Shown here one piece after another: positions 16,764-25,834 of a stretch of 64,000 nucleotides of DNA (positions are counted from its first letter, which is position 1; the number at the start of each line of letters is the position of its first letter). The DNA lies in contig JAHJIQ010000065.1 of NCBI GenBank assembly GCA_018823285.1, forward strand, positions 1-64,000. Reading direction: 5' to 3'. The notes below the pieces were generated by a model, which made no database searches, had not been told where the DNA came from, and saw only the letters and a list, made by a program, of their open reading frames with translations. This DNA is from Pseudomonadota bacterium. GTDB taxonomy: Bacteria; Desulfobacterota; Desulfobulbia; Desulfobulbales; JAGXFP01. A program made the translations under genes and the position numbers.

Positions 16764-18575
16764 TCATTGCCCTTTCACCCACCAGGTCATCAGGGCGTTG
16801 ATCGGTGAGTAATAGGTGGGCAGGGTTTCAGGTTTTTCAAACCTGTTCCAGTAGGCGACCCGGTGATAGGGAATGTACCAGTTTGGAACGACATAGTAGC
16901 CATACCATAAAACACGGTCCAGGGCCTGGCAGGCGGCGGCAAGTTCCTCCTGGGTATCTGCATAGACGATCTTGTCGACCAGGTGATCGACAACCTCATT
17001 CTTCAAACCGATCAGGTTGCCGGATCCCGGATGGTCGGCGGTGCTGGAGTGCCAGTAATCGACCTGCTCGTTCCCCGGAGATTGGGACTGGCCGAAAACA
17101 TTAACCATCATATCGAATTCGAAGTTTTTAATCCGCTGGATATACAAAGCCAGGTCAACTTGTCGGATATTGACTTTGATCCCGAGCTTCTCCAGGTTTT
17201 TCGCATACGGCTCCATTACCCGGACGAAAAATGGTGAATACAATAACACCTCGAATTCAAATGGCTTCCCTTCCGAATTGACCAGAACGCCGTCACGAGG
17301 AGTCCAGCCGACCTCTTGGAGCAGAGTCTTCGCCTGCCGGAGATTATTCCGCAGGCTTGCCTGGTCCTGGACGACTGGCGCCTCCAGCGGTGAGGTGAAA
17401 ACCTCCCCGGGAAGTTTATCCTTGAAGGGGAGAAGATATTTCAGGCTCAACCCTTCGGGAAGACCGGTGGCGGCAAGCTGCGAGTTGCTGAAGTAACTGC
17501 TGCTGCGGGTATATTGACCGTGAAACAGGGACTTGTTGGTCCATTCAAAATCAAAGGCCAGGGACATCGCTTTGCGGACCCGGACATCCTGAAAGAGCGG
17601 CCGGCGGGTGTTCATCACGAATCCCTGCATCCCCTGATTGTTCTTGTGGGCCAGTGGTTCCTTGATCATCTCCTTGCTCGTAAACTTCGGACCATCGAGG
17701 TCCCTTGCCCACTGTTTGGCGACATTGATTTCCATGAAATCAAAATCATGGGCCTTGAACGCTTCCAGAGAGACACTCTGGTCCTTGAAGAATTTGAAGG
17801 TGATTCTGTCGAAGTTAAACTGGTTCCTGCGGGCAGGGTGGTCGATGGCCCAGTATTCCGGGTTTCTTTTGTAAGTGATCATTTTACCAGGTTTAAAGGT
17901 TTCTACCGTGTATGGGCCTGAACCGACCGGTGGAACCAGTGATGAATCGCCGAAAGGGTTTTCGGTATAGAATTTTTTGGAGAGAATGGGCAGTTCCGCC
18001 GCGATCAGGTGCAATTCACGGTTTGGCTGATGGAAATTGAACCGGACTCTGCTCGAATCAAGAATCTCGACATTTTTGATATCTTTATAATAGAACTGAA
18101 ATCTCGGATCCGCCTTGTCTCCGGTCAGGGTCTCAAATGAAAATTTGACATCCTCACAGGTAACCGGAGTCCCGTCGGAAAATTTAGCCTGCTCATTTAA
18201 AGTGAAGATCACCGACAGTTTGTCTGCCCCGAGTTCAATATCCCTGGCAATGAGCCCGTATTCGGCAAACGGTTCATCAAGACTTTTGACCGCCAGGCTT
18301 TCAAAAACCAGCATTGACAACCCATCGGGGGAGTCCCCTTTCAGGGTGAAAGGATTCATTTTGTCAAAAGTGCCCAGTCCGTGCAGAACCAGATGCCCTC
18401 CTTTGACCGCCTTGTCCGAGGTATAGGAAAAACGGGAAAAATCGGCCGGGTATTTCACCTTGCCGTCAATGCTGATCCCGTGAGCCGCAAAGGAAATTGG
18501 GCAAAGGAAAAGGAGGAACGTAAGAGCCGCCAGAGTGATCCGGCACAGATAAATACGGGGAGAAGGTCTGATCAT
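16764..18575 (-). CDS. yejA: Periplasmic peptide-binding protein of the YejABEF importer
   Basis: This is a 603-residue family 5 extracellular solute-binding protein. A signal peptide is clear: basic start, hydrophobic ITLAALTFLLFLCPISFAA, probable cleavage near residue 31. Mature-protein motifs include FSDGTPVTCEDVKFSFETL and VGSGPYTVETFKPGK, typical of the Dpp/Opp/Yej binding proteins. It captures peptides in the periplasm and delivers them to YejB-YejE. It is the first gene of yejA-yejB-yejE-yejF, with a 149-bp gap before yejB that holds the A-rich repeat. No strong ribosome-binding site is visible. Confidence 0.93.
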   Translation of the reverse strand: MIRPSPRIYLCRITLAALTFLLFLCPISFAAHGISIDGKVKYPADFSRFSYTSDKAVKGGHLVLHGLGTFDKMNPFTLKGDSPDGLSMLVFESLAVKSLDEPFAEYGLIARDIELGADKLSVIFTLNEQAKFSDGTPVTCEDVKFSFETLTGDKADPRFQFYYKDIKNVEILDSSRVRFNFHQPNRELHLIAAELPILSKKFYTENPFGDSSLVPPVGSGPYTVETFKPGKMITYKRNPEYWAIDHPARRNQFNFDRITFKFFKDQSVSLEAFKAHDFDFMEINVAKQWARDLDGPKFTSKEMIKEPLAHKNNQGMQGFVMNTRRPLFQDVRVRKAMSLAFDFEWTNKSLFHGQYTRSSSYFSNSQLAATGLPEGLSLKYLLPFKDKLPGEVFTSPLEAPVVQDQASLRNNLRQAKTLLQEVGWTPRDGVLVNSEGKPFEFEVLLYSPFFVRVMEPYAKNLEKLGIKVNIRQVDLALYIQRIKNFEFDMMVNVFGQSQSPGNEQVDYWHSSTADHPGSGNLIGLKNEVVDHLVDKIVYADTQEELAAACQALDRVLWYGYYVVPNWYIPYHRVAYWNRFEKPETLPTYYSPINALMTWWVKGQ

Positions 18576-18691
18576 GGTGTATTAAAATCCGGTCTAAGGA
18601 TGATGAACAAATCGACAGTCACAAAAATTAATGGAAAAGCGCCAAAGATGCAAGCAGAGGTGGAGCAGGGGGAAAATGTTTTCATGCAGGA

Positions 18692-20368
18692 TCAGGTGTA
18701 GAAATCCTGAAAGCGGAAGACTCCATCGAGAGAGACTGCAATCACGTTGGCGAGCAGGGTCAGGATATCAAGATCGTGGCTTGAGAATTCACCGGTGATC
18801 TTGTTGACAACTTCCATGACCCCGATGAGTTCGCCATTGATATGAAGCGGAACCGCGACTACCGATTTGGTGTCAAAGCCTTCCCGGACCGTGCTGTCGA
18901 TTTCCGAGTCGAAACGATCATCCTGATGGACATTGTTCACAATCGCAGGCTGCCCGTGGCTGAAAACCCAGCCGGCGAGTCCTTTATCTGCCGGCATCGT
19001 CTGACCGTCGAGCTGCTCCTTGTTCGGGCCGGTGGGAATGGCCATCAGCATTTCCTGGTTTTCCGTGTCGGCCAGAAGAATGTAGCTGCCCTCACAGTTC
19101 AACAGTTCATTGGTCATTTCAAGAATCTGGTCAAAGAGCCAGGGGCCGCGACCGATACTCTGCAGCAGGATAGAAATCTGCAGGAGAAACAGCAGCTCCG
19201 ATCGGGACATTCTGGTGATCATGGAATGCGGCAGGGCCTGATAAAGGAGCCCTTTCCGGAGAACAGAGGGCTTGATATTCTGCATCTCCATCAGGATTTC
19301 GCCGAGACATTTCTCGTTGAACTGGCTGCCTTCCATCCAGGAAAGAAGCCGGTCGCGAAGAGAAGTGCCGGAAACTTTCCTCGGATTTGCGGCAGAAGGG
19401 TCTTTGCCATCTTTTTGGTGGACCAGGGCCGCTTTAAGCTGCTCGGCACTGACCAGGCCAAGGTCTTCAAGGATATCGCCAAGTCTGCGCCAACGGCTTC
19501 TTTTTCCCACCAGCTGCCCGGACAGATTGGCGGTTATGTTTTCAAGATACGGGTTTCTTCCGTCACCAAAAAAAGTTACCAGATATTGGTCCATCCGTCC
19601 CAGATCCTGCAGACGGGGCAGCACAAAGTGCTCGTAGAAGTCAACGGTGCCGTCAATCATTTCCTTGGCGGAGGAGAAGACCTTGATCCCGCGCTCCTCA
19701 AGGGATTCCTTGGTTTCGAACCGGTAGGCTTCCTGCAGCTCGGCATAGAGGTCATTGATCCGCTGCATATAATCAACATCCGCCATCTGGGCCACCAGAT
19801 CGGAAGTGGCGACCATTCTGCCGGCTACCGATTCCTGACGGTTATCGAAAAGTCCCTCGAGGGTCAGGGGGCCATGGAATTTGGTGGTGGAGATGATGTT
19901 CGGCACCAGCCGGACCAATCGCTCCGGCCAGTTGTTTTCCGCAAGATAATTTGCGGCCAGCTCCATGCTTCTGTCTTCGTGGGAAAAGGAATATTTGCCA
20001 CCGTACCCGTCAAAATCGCCTTTGTTCTTGATGTATCCGGTGTCATGGAAAAGAGCGCTGGCGATGGCGGCGAGAAAGATTGATTCATCAAGATGGGGAT
20101 GATTGCTGTCGTTCAGCTTGTTCCAGCCGCCGATCATCCGGGCGGTGAGGAGGGCGACATCAAGGGCGTGATCAAGATTGTGATACCCGGTCTGGCAGGC
20201 CTCATGGGATTCCCATTTTCCCTGATAAAGATCACGGATATCATCGATCAGATCGGAAAGTAACGGGGAGACGGCCCCATACTGATCCGTGGCTATCTCC
20301 TTGATCAGGGTTGACCTGATCTGAAGATTATTATGACCGTTCCTGATATTGCCGCCGGAATTGGTCAT
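18692..20368 (-). CDS. HD-domain (PDE-like) protein with MshEN-like and GAF domains
   Basis: This 558-residue protein starts at ATG 20368 after GGGGAGAG. Residues 35-215 form an HD hydrolase domain with GYHNLDHALDV (62-67 YHNLDH) and LFHDTGY (His108, Asp109). The YHNxxH pattern is the metal-site signature of class I cyclic-nucleotide phosphodiesterases. A middle segment (about 285-375) has RLGDILEDLGLVSAEQLKAA and CLGEILMEM, like the MshEN/GspE N-terminal fold that binds c-di-GMP in some ATPases. A GAF domain covers about 395-550 (DKGLAGWVFSHGQPAIVNNV). This suggests a nucleotide second-messenger hydrolase with two regulatory inputs. The substrate is not known. Confidence 0.85.
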   Translation of the reverse strand: MTNSGGNIRNGHNNLQIRSTLIKEIATDQYGAVSPLLSDLIDDIRDLYQGKWESHEACQTGYHNLDHALDVALLTARMIGGWNKLNDSNHPHLDESIFLAAIASALFHDTGYIKNKGDFDGYGGKYSFSHEDRSMELAANYLAENNWPERLVRLVPNIISTTKFHGPLTLEGLFDNRQESVAGRMVATSDLVAQMADVDYMQRINDLYAELQEAYRFETKESLEERGIKVFSSAKEMIDGTVDFYEHFVLPRLQDLGRMDQYLVTFFGDGRNPYLENITANLSGQLVGKRSRWRRLGDILEDLGLVSAEQLKAALVHQKDGKDPSAANPRKVSGTSLRDRLLSWMEGSQFNEKCLGEILMEMQNIKPSVLRKGLLYQALPHSMITRMSRSELLFLLQISILLQSIGRGPWLFDQILEMTNELLNCEGSYILLADTENQEMLMAIPTGPNKEQLDGQTMPADKGLAGWVFSHGQPAIVNNVHQDDRFDSEIDSTVREGFDTKSVVAVPLHINGELIGVMEVVNKITGEFSSHDLDILTLLANVIAVSLDGVFRFQDFYT

Positions 20369-20819
20369 CAAGCTCTCCCCTTGTAGTTTTGTCGGACACT
20401 CTCATGTCGTTAGAATATATCGTCCAATTTAGCAATTATTCCTTCCAAAGGCTATGTTTTTCAGAAAATGCCGGCAGGTAATATTCCCGAATAAGCTTAG
20501 GGCAAATTGTGCCTGTCTCGATACAAGACTCTTCAGCAGATTAAGATTTTCTGGTTCTTAAAAGAGAAATAATCCATGGAGTTCTTGTTCCTGAAGAATC
20601 ATCGCAATTGACGATTATTATGAAAATTCCGGCGGGAATCAAAACAGCTTTGCAAAGTTTGCCACATGTTCTAATATGTCCAGTTCCGAAATCAATAAAT
20701 TCCGGTAATACTGCACAACATCTCTATACGGTGCAGAAACAACTCGTCTTTTTTGTGATAACAAAGGGGCTGTTTTTTTTAACAGACTTTGAATAATAAC
20801 AACGTGTGGAGGAATTATC
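20369..20819. other. 451-bp intergenic region before leuC
   Basis: This holds the divergent control region for the HD-GAF gene and leuC. A weak promoter-like pair, TTGCAA and TAATAT about 16 bp apart, lies near 20650-20680. No leucine-rich leader peptide, T-box element or intrinsic terminator was found. The leuC ribosome site GGAGG is at 20807-20812. Confidence 0.4.
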
Positions 20820-22103
20820 GTGGGCAGAACTATCACCCAGAAAATCTTTGCAGCCCATACCAGAGACAACCCGACCCCGGACAACGTCGTGCTCGATATC
20901 GATGTTGTCATGTGTCATGAAATCACGACCCCCATCGCGATCAATGATCTTGCGGCACGCGGCATGGACAAAGTGTTTGACCCTGCGAAGATCAAGGTCG
21001 TCATTGACCATGTTACCCCCTCAAAGGATTCCAAAACGGCCACCCAGGCAAAGATCTTGAGAGACTGGGCAAGGCGACAGAGCATAAAAGATTTTTTTGA
21101 TATCGGTCAGAATGGTGTCTGCCATGCCCTCTTTCCGGAAAAGGGTTTTGTCCGGCCGGGAAACACCGTGATCATGGGTGATTCGCATACCTGCACCCAT
21201 GGCGCATTTGGTGCATTTGCCGCAGGGGTCGGCACCACTGATCTGGAAGTGGGAATCCTCAAGGGCGTCTGCTCGTTCAGGATGCCCAAAACCCTGCTTG
21301 TCAATGTAAACGGAGTGATGCCGACCGGGGTGTCCGCCAAGGATGTTATCCTGAAGATTGTTCGCTCTTTGACGGTAAATGGCGCAACCGACATGGTCAT
21401 GGAGTTCAGGGGAGAAGTGATCGACACGATGAGTATGGAAGCGAGAATGACTCTCTGCAATATGGCCATCGAAGCCGGAGGAACCTGCGGTGTATGCATG
21501 CCCGACCGGGTGACCGCCGAATATCTCTGGCCTTTCATCAAAGAAAATTATGCAACCATCGATGAAGCCGTTCAAGACTTTCGGCAATGGCATTCCGACG
21601 TCGACGCGAAATATGAGGGGCAGTTCTCTCTCGATGTGAGCAGCATGGTTCCCCAGGTGACCTACGGTTTCAAGCCAGACGAGGTCAAGGATGTCTCCGA
21701 AATGGAGGGGACTCCGGTGGATCAGGTCTACATCGGATCGTGTACCAATGGCCGGATTGAAGACCTGCGCGCTGCCGCGGTGATCCTGGCCGGGCATAAA
21801 CTTGCCGATGGCGTTCGGGGAATACTTTCACCGGCAACTCCTCTGGTTTATAGTCAGGCACTTGCTGAAGGATTGATCCGGCAATTCATGGAAGCGGGAT
21901 TCTGTGTGACCAATCCAACCTGCGGAGCGTGTCTCGGCATGAGTAACGGTGTTCTGGCAGCGGGCGAGGTATGCGCCTCGACTACCAATCGCAATTTCAA
22001 CGGCAGAATGGGGAAGGGCGGAATGGTTCATCTGATGAGCCCGATGACTGCAGCGGCTACTGCCGTAACCGGAAAAATAACCGACCCCCGCAAATTTCTG
22101 TAA
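20820..22103 (+). CDS. leuC: 3-isopropylmalate dehydratase large subunit (HACN-like type)
   Basis: This 427-residue aconitase-family large subunit begins at GTG, 7 bp after TGGAGGA. It carries the 4Fe-4S cysteines in YIGSCTNGR and NPTCGACLG, plus GDSHTCTHGAFG near residue 120. With LeuD it isomerises 2-isopropylmalate to 3-isopropylmalate in leucine synthesis. The length and sequence style are of the bacterial/archaeal homoaconitase-like branch rather than the 465-residue E. coli type, so a role on homocitrate-like substrates cannot be excluded. The leuD gene follows at 24 bp. Confidence 0.92.
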   Translation: MGRTITQKIFAAHTRDNPTPDNVVLDIDVVMCHEITTPIAINDLAARGMDKVFDPAKIKVVIDHVTPSKDSKTATQAKILRDWARRQSIKDFFDIGQNGVCHALFPEKGFVRPGNTVIMGDSHTCTHGAFGAFAAGVGTTDLEVGILKGVCSFRMPKTLLVNVNGVMPTGVSAKDVILKIVRSLTVNGATDMVMEFRGEVIDTMSMEARMTLCNMAIEAGGTCGVCMPDRVTAEYLWPFIKENYATIDEAVQDFRQWHSDVDAKYEGQFSLDVSSMVPQVTYGFKPDEVKDVSEMEGTPVDQVYIGSCTNGRIEDLRAAAVILAGHKLADGVRGILSPATPLVYSQALAEGLIRQFMEAGFCVTNPTCGACLGMSNGVLAAGEVCASTTNRNFNGRMGKGGMVHLMSPMTAAATAVTGKITDPRKFL

Positions 22104-22127
22104 TCATCAATCAGCTGGAGAAAGAAA

Positions 22128-22646
22128 ATGAAAGAGTTTGGCGGTTCGATCATCTGCCTGAACAGAAGCGATATCAATACCGATGAGATTATTCCAGCCA
22201 AGTATCTGACCGAGAACAGCAAAGAGGCCTTGAAACCTTATCTTCTTGAGGACCTCAAGCTTGACGGATTTGATCCGGCTTCGGAAACACTTGAAAAGGC
22301 AGGGGTCATAGTCACCCGGGCAAACTTCGGCTGCGGTTCGTCAAGAGAACATGCGGTCTGGGTGTTTGAGGTGAATGAGATCAATGTGGTCATCGCAGAA
22401 AGTTTTGCCAGAATCTTCCGGCAGAACATGTTCAACTGCGGGATGCTCGCGGTGGAACTGAAGAAAGCTGAGATTGACCAGATCATGGCAGCCGGTGATG
22501 GCGCCAGCATCAAAGTCGATCTGAAAGGGTCCAGAATTGTTGTTGCAGGAGACAACGAGAAATCGTTCACGTTCTCCTTGAACTCATTTGATCGTGACCT
22601 CGTCGAGGCAGGCGGCTGGCTGGCTTACGCCGACAAAAAGTACTGA
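22128..22646 (+). CDS. leuD: 3-isopropylmalate dehydratase small subunit
   Basis: This 172-residue swivel-domain subunit pairs with the adjacent leuC product. Its motifs are NTDEIIPAKYLT, ANFGCGSSREHAVW and FARIFRQNMFNCG, all standard for the short LeuD/homoaconitase small subunit. The ATG follows GGAG by 9 bases. Short LeuD proteins of this size go with the HACN-type LeuC, so the pair is internally consistent. No leuA, leuB or ilv gene is in the window, so the rest of the pathway lies elsewhere. Confidence 0.93.
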   Translation: MKEFGGSIICLNRSDINTDEIIPAKYLTENSKEALKPYLLEDLKLDGFDPASETLEKAGVIVTRANFGCGSSREHAVWVFEVNEINVVIAESFARIFRQNMFNCGMLAVELKKAEIDQIMAAGDGASIKVDLKGSRIVVAGDNEKSFTFSLNSFDRDLVEAGGWLAYADKKY

Positions 22647-22675
22647 TAAAAATTGCCCAGGAAGTGATGTTCCTG

Positions 22676-22718
22676 GTTGTTCCGGGTTGCATATTTTCGT
22701 CTGGAACAACTTTCATTT
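22676..22718 (+). terminator. Probable terminator after leuD
   Basis: GTTGTTCC (22676-22683) pairs with GGAACAAC (22703-22710) across a 19-base loop, followed by TTTCATTT. A smaller CAGGAA/TTCCTG hairpin precedes it. The T run is imperfect. It lies between convergent leuD and the protease gene. Confidence 0.45.
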
Positions 22719-23883
22719 AGCGTTGGATATAGAAAGAAAACTCTTTTTCGACATAAGTTATTGGAATAGCGAAACCTATTCCTTCGGTGTTGGTCAGAAT
22801 TTTAGAATTCACTCCGATCACCTTTCCCTCCTGGTCAATCAATGGACCACCACTGTTCCCGGGATTGATTGGCGCATCGGTCTGAATCATGGTCTTGCCG
22901 TTGTGTCGCCGATATCCCGAGATAATCCCCGAGGTCACGGTGTGATTAAGCCCGGAAGGATTGCCGATGGTATACACCTTTTCTCCCTGGCTCATTTCAA
23001 GGGCATCGCTTGAAGGTTTTATATAGGGTGTGTCGTTAATGTATACACTTAATAAAGCAAGATCCATGTCCTGGCTGAGGTTGATGGAACTGACGCTGTA
23101 TTGAGAACCATCAAGCAACGTCACCTTGATATCTGAATCAGATTTTAATGACATTGCGCTGATCTGTTGCTCAAATTCCTTATAGACGCTCATAGCCTTA
23201 GCAAGATTTCTGGTCCGGATTTCATACTGTCTTTCGAGCTGCTGCCGTACGTCCTGTCTTGTGATTTTTGGGAACTCCTTTTCAAGGAACCGCAGGCTTT
23301 TATTCTCATTCTCAATGTCTTCCTGCAGCTTGTCCCGGTTTGCCTTGAGACTGGCCAGTTTCTCCGGGCTGACTTGAACAACATGGCGGTTGGTAACGAT
23401 ATGTCCTCTGCTGTCAATAAAAAAACCGGATCCACTTCCCCATGGGGAACTGATGAAGACCGTAGCCTGTCTCGCTCGCTCGATGGCGCTAACGGTGTCC
23501 TTCCCGTCAGACTGTTGGCTCCATCCGGAAACTTTTGATTGCTGCACAGAATTTTGAGAAGCTTGACGATTTTGCGCGTAATTGTTCAGTTGCCGAGATT
23601 CCTGCAGGAGGTTGGTTTCGGTATCCTTATCTGGCCCAGGTGGGATCCTGTCGCTTCCTAACCAGAACCCGACAGCTCCAGCTATCACCAATAGAGTCGC
23701 TCCAAATGCCAGAATTGGCACCAGGCTTCTCTTTTGTGTTGACTGAGTTTCCGGTTCAGGATGGACCTGATCGGTTTTCTTTTCAGCCTCTTCAGCTCTT
23801 TTCAGAAATTTGGCAAAGATAATGCCGCATTTAAGGCATTCGGTCGTTCCGTCCTGTTCTGAACCGCATTTCGGGCATTCCAT
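22717..23883 (-). CDS. Membrane-anchored trypsin-like protease with zinc ribbon and coiled-coil insert
   Basis: In this 388-residue protein, residues 3-19 form a zinc ribbon (CPKCGSEQDGTTECLKCG). Residues 54-76 are a single membrane helix. The protease domain (about 130-388) has His167 (TNRHVVQV), Asp274 (DMDLALLSV) and Ser344 (PGNSGGPLID), the HtrA/S1C triad. No PDZ domain follows. Between His167 and Asp274 lies an extra stretch of about 75 charged residues (172-245), probably a coiled coil. The topology places the ribbon in the cytoplasm and the protease outside. The substrate is unknown. It is convergent with leuD. Confidence 0.88.
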   Translation of the reverse strand: MECPKCGSEQDGTTECLKCGIIFAKFLKRAEEAEKKTDQVHPEPETQSTQKRSLVPILAFGATLLVIAGAVGFWLGSDRIPPGPDKDTETNLLQESRQLNNYAQNRQASQNSVQQSKVSGWSQQSDGKDTVSAIERARQATVFISSPWGSGSGFFIDSRGHIVTNRHVVQVSPEKLASLKANRDKLQEDIENENKSLRFLEKEFPKITRQDVRQQLERQYEIRTRNLAKAMSVYKEFEQQISAMSLKSDSDIKVTLLDGSQYSVSSINLSQDMDLALLSVYINDTPYIKPSSDALEMSQGEKVYTIGNPSGLNHTVTSGIISGYRRHNGKTMIQTDAPINPGNSGGPLIDQEGKVIGVNSKILTNTEGIGFAIPITYVEKEFSFYIQR

Positions 23884-24090
23884 GATTTACCTGAGTTGCA
23901 ATATTCAATAAAGAAGTGAATCTCAAACCGGAAAATTACCTAACTTTATACTTCATTAAAAGATTCAGGGAAAGTAAGCAGTGAAAAAAAAACTTGAATA
24001 GGTAATGCGGATGCAACAAGAATTCAGGTTTCAGAGCGGAGGATAATAATCTTTCGTGTGCAGAATAGTATTGCCCAAAAGGACTTCGCC

Positions 24091-24210
24091 ATGAAAGAAT
24101 CGCAAGAAATTCATGTGAAAAAATTTCCCCCCGAAACAACTACTTTTACTGAACGAAAAACTTTCTCGTTCCTTGAAAGCTGCGAATCCAGCTTTGCATA
24201 TCAGCTATAA
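24091..24210 (+). CDS. Possible 39-residue small protein
   Basis: In the 362-bp gap between two minus-strand genes, a plus-strand frame starts at ATG 24091, 8 bases after AAGGA, and ends TAA at 24210. The product is polar with FPPETTTFTERKTFSF and a single Cys. No family is recognised. Coding is suggested only by the ribosome-binding site and uninterrupted frame, so this is weak. I see nothing else in 23884-24245. Confidence 0.3.
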   Translation: MKESQEIHVKKFPPETTTFTERKTFSFLESCESSFAYQL

Positions 24211-24245
24211 ACCCATCATGAGGCAGGGGAATGATCCAAACGAGA

Positions 24246-25529
24246 TTAATTTTTCATATCGTCGGCGATTTCTTCCAGGACTTTGGTGACCATCATCTTG
24301 GCGAGACCAAGGCTGCTGCTGCTGGCCAGGATGAGCATGACGTTGAATTTGTCTCGCCCGGAAATAAAGAGATGTCCTGATTCAGTGTCTATCTGGACCA
24401 TCTTGCTGATACCGATTCCCATATTGCGGGTGGAGGACCTGGCAGTGGTTAGGATATTATTGGCAAAAACTCCGGCGCTTTCAAGGTTTACATTACTGCC
24501 GCTGGTGCTGACCATCTGCAGGGGTTCGCCGTTCACCGTGAGGAGCGCTGCTCCGGCAAAACCGTCGATGGCTGAAAACTCTTTCAACCTTTCCTGGACC
24601 TTGGGGAGGTTAATACCTGCGAGGTCGTTTTTGTTGCTCTTCACCGCAACCGGAGGTGAAGGAGGTTGTGTTGCAACGGGTTTCGGCATAGGTGGAGGTT
24701 CCGGCACGACTTCGGGAACCGTTACAGGTGCTGGTTTTACTTCAGATTTCGGGGGGGATGACGGTTCAGGTTCACCCTTCTCTTTAACTGCCGCTTCACC
24801 CTCTTCGTCAACACGGCCGCTCTCCGCAGCTTCCCGTTCATCCTGGAGTCTGGCAGCCTCCATCAGGAGCCCCATAATGGTGAACTGGATCTTTCGATCC
24901 TTGTTCGTACACTCATGATCTATTTCAATGGTCAGCCCCGCATCATTCCAGGAAATGATATCCCGGGCGGCATTGCCGCCGTCAAGGTTGCCGGACAAGG
25001 CGTTGATGAGCTCCCCGTTCAGGATATACATCGTCCCGGTTTTATCGCCGGATTTGATCTGCAGGGTGCAGGTTTTAGCCTCGATGCTGATCAGCTGCAG
25101 AAAAGATTGCAACGAAATGCCGTTGACATACCCTTTGCCATTGTTCTTTTTTTTGGGGGGGGCGAAGATTCTGTTGAAATCTATCTCCTCGAGATCTTCA
25201 AAAGAAAAGGGCTTGGGAATAAATTGCGCGGCGCCGAGATCGATAACTTTCTTTTTGATGTCCGGGGTTGCGAATGCCGACATGACGATAATCGGGGTAG
25301 AAGAGTAATTATTGTTCATGTGGGCGAGCAGTTCAAAGCCGTCCATTTTTGGCATATTCAAATCGGTTATCAGCAGATCAACCTTTTCCGCCGCAAGCAG
25401 TTTAACCGCTTCTTTTCCGTCAGCTGCCAGCAGAACATTGTATTGGGCATCAGCGTGGGCAACGGCAAACCATTCGGACATGGTTATTCTGATAGTGTCT
25501 TCATCATCGACAACCAGTATGTTTTTCAT
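24246..25529 (-). CDS. Receiver-DUF4388-roadblock/LC7 signalling protein
   Basis: This 427-residue protein has three parts. The receiver (about 1-125) has VVDDEDTIR, the acceptor Asp in LLITDLNMPKMDG and Lys in FIPKPFS. A DUF4388/PATAN-like domain (about 133-240) includes GISLQSFLQLISIEAKTCTL and GTMYILNGELINALSG. A Pro/Glu-rich linker leads to a roadblock/LC7 domain (about 310-425) with GFAGAALLTVNGEPLQMVS. Roadblock and PATAN domains usually link small GTPases or polarity systems, so this looks like a scaffold under phosphorylation control. No GTPase or kinase is adjacent. Confidence 0.88.
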   Translation of the reverse strand: MKNILVVDDEDTIRITMSEWFAVAHADAQYNVLLAADGKEAVKLLAAEKVDLLITDLNMPKMDGFELLAHMNNNYSSTPIIVMSAFATPDIKKKVIDLGAAQFIPKPFSFEDLEEIDFNRIFAPPKKKNNGKGYVNGISLQSFLQLISIEAKTCTLQIKSGDKTGTMYILNGELINALSGNLDGGNAARDIISWNDAGLTIEIDHECTNKDRKIQFTIMGLLMEAARLQDEREAAESGRVDEEGEAAVKEKGEPEPSSPPKSEVKPAPVTVPEVVPEPPPMPKPVATQPPSPPVAVKSNKNDLAGINLPKVQERLKEFSAIDGFAGAALLTVNGEPLQMVSTSGSNVNLESAGVFANNILTTARSSTRNMGIGISKMVQIDTESGHLFISGRDKFNVMLILASSSSLGLAKMMVTKVLEEIADDMKN

Positions 25530-25834
25530 TCTTTTTCCCGCAAAATAAACATTGGTTAAACGTAAAAATAAAGCTTAAAAAGGAGATCCTGCCAGTGTTT
25601 GTGTTGACGCCCGGAAACGATCGATAGCCAGGGAGCCAGTGATTCTGATTTCCTTACCGGAAAGGTTTTGTGCCCGGCAGAAAACGAATATAATGATTCC
25701 CTTAACTGAGCACCTCGAATATATGCCATTATTAAACGGAGTATAGCAAATAAAAATTGCAACATTTCGCCGTTTTTTAGTGTTTTCAAAAGACAATGAT
25801 ACAGAACCTTTGACAGTAAGTAAAACCATGGTTG
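25530..25834. other. 305-bp divergent intergenic region
   Basis: This is the control region between the receiver-DUF4388 gene and the rRNA methyltransferase gene. A TATAAT at 25690 on the plus strand has only a weak upstream partner. No terminator, repeat or RNA gene is seen. Confidence 0.35.

Noticed and set aside
20369..20819. Leucine leader peptide or T-box for leuC
   Set aside because: No leucine-rich short frame, no T-box sequence and no intrinsic terminator before the GTG start.
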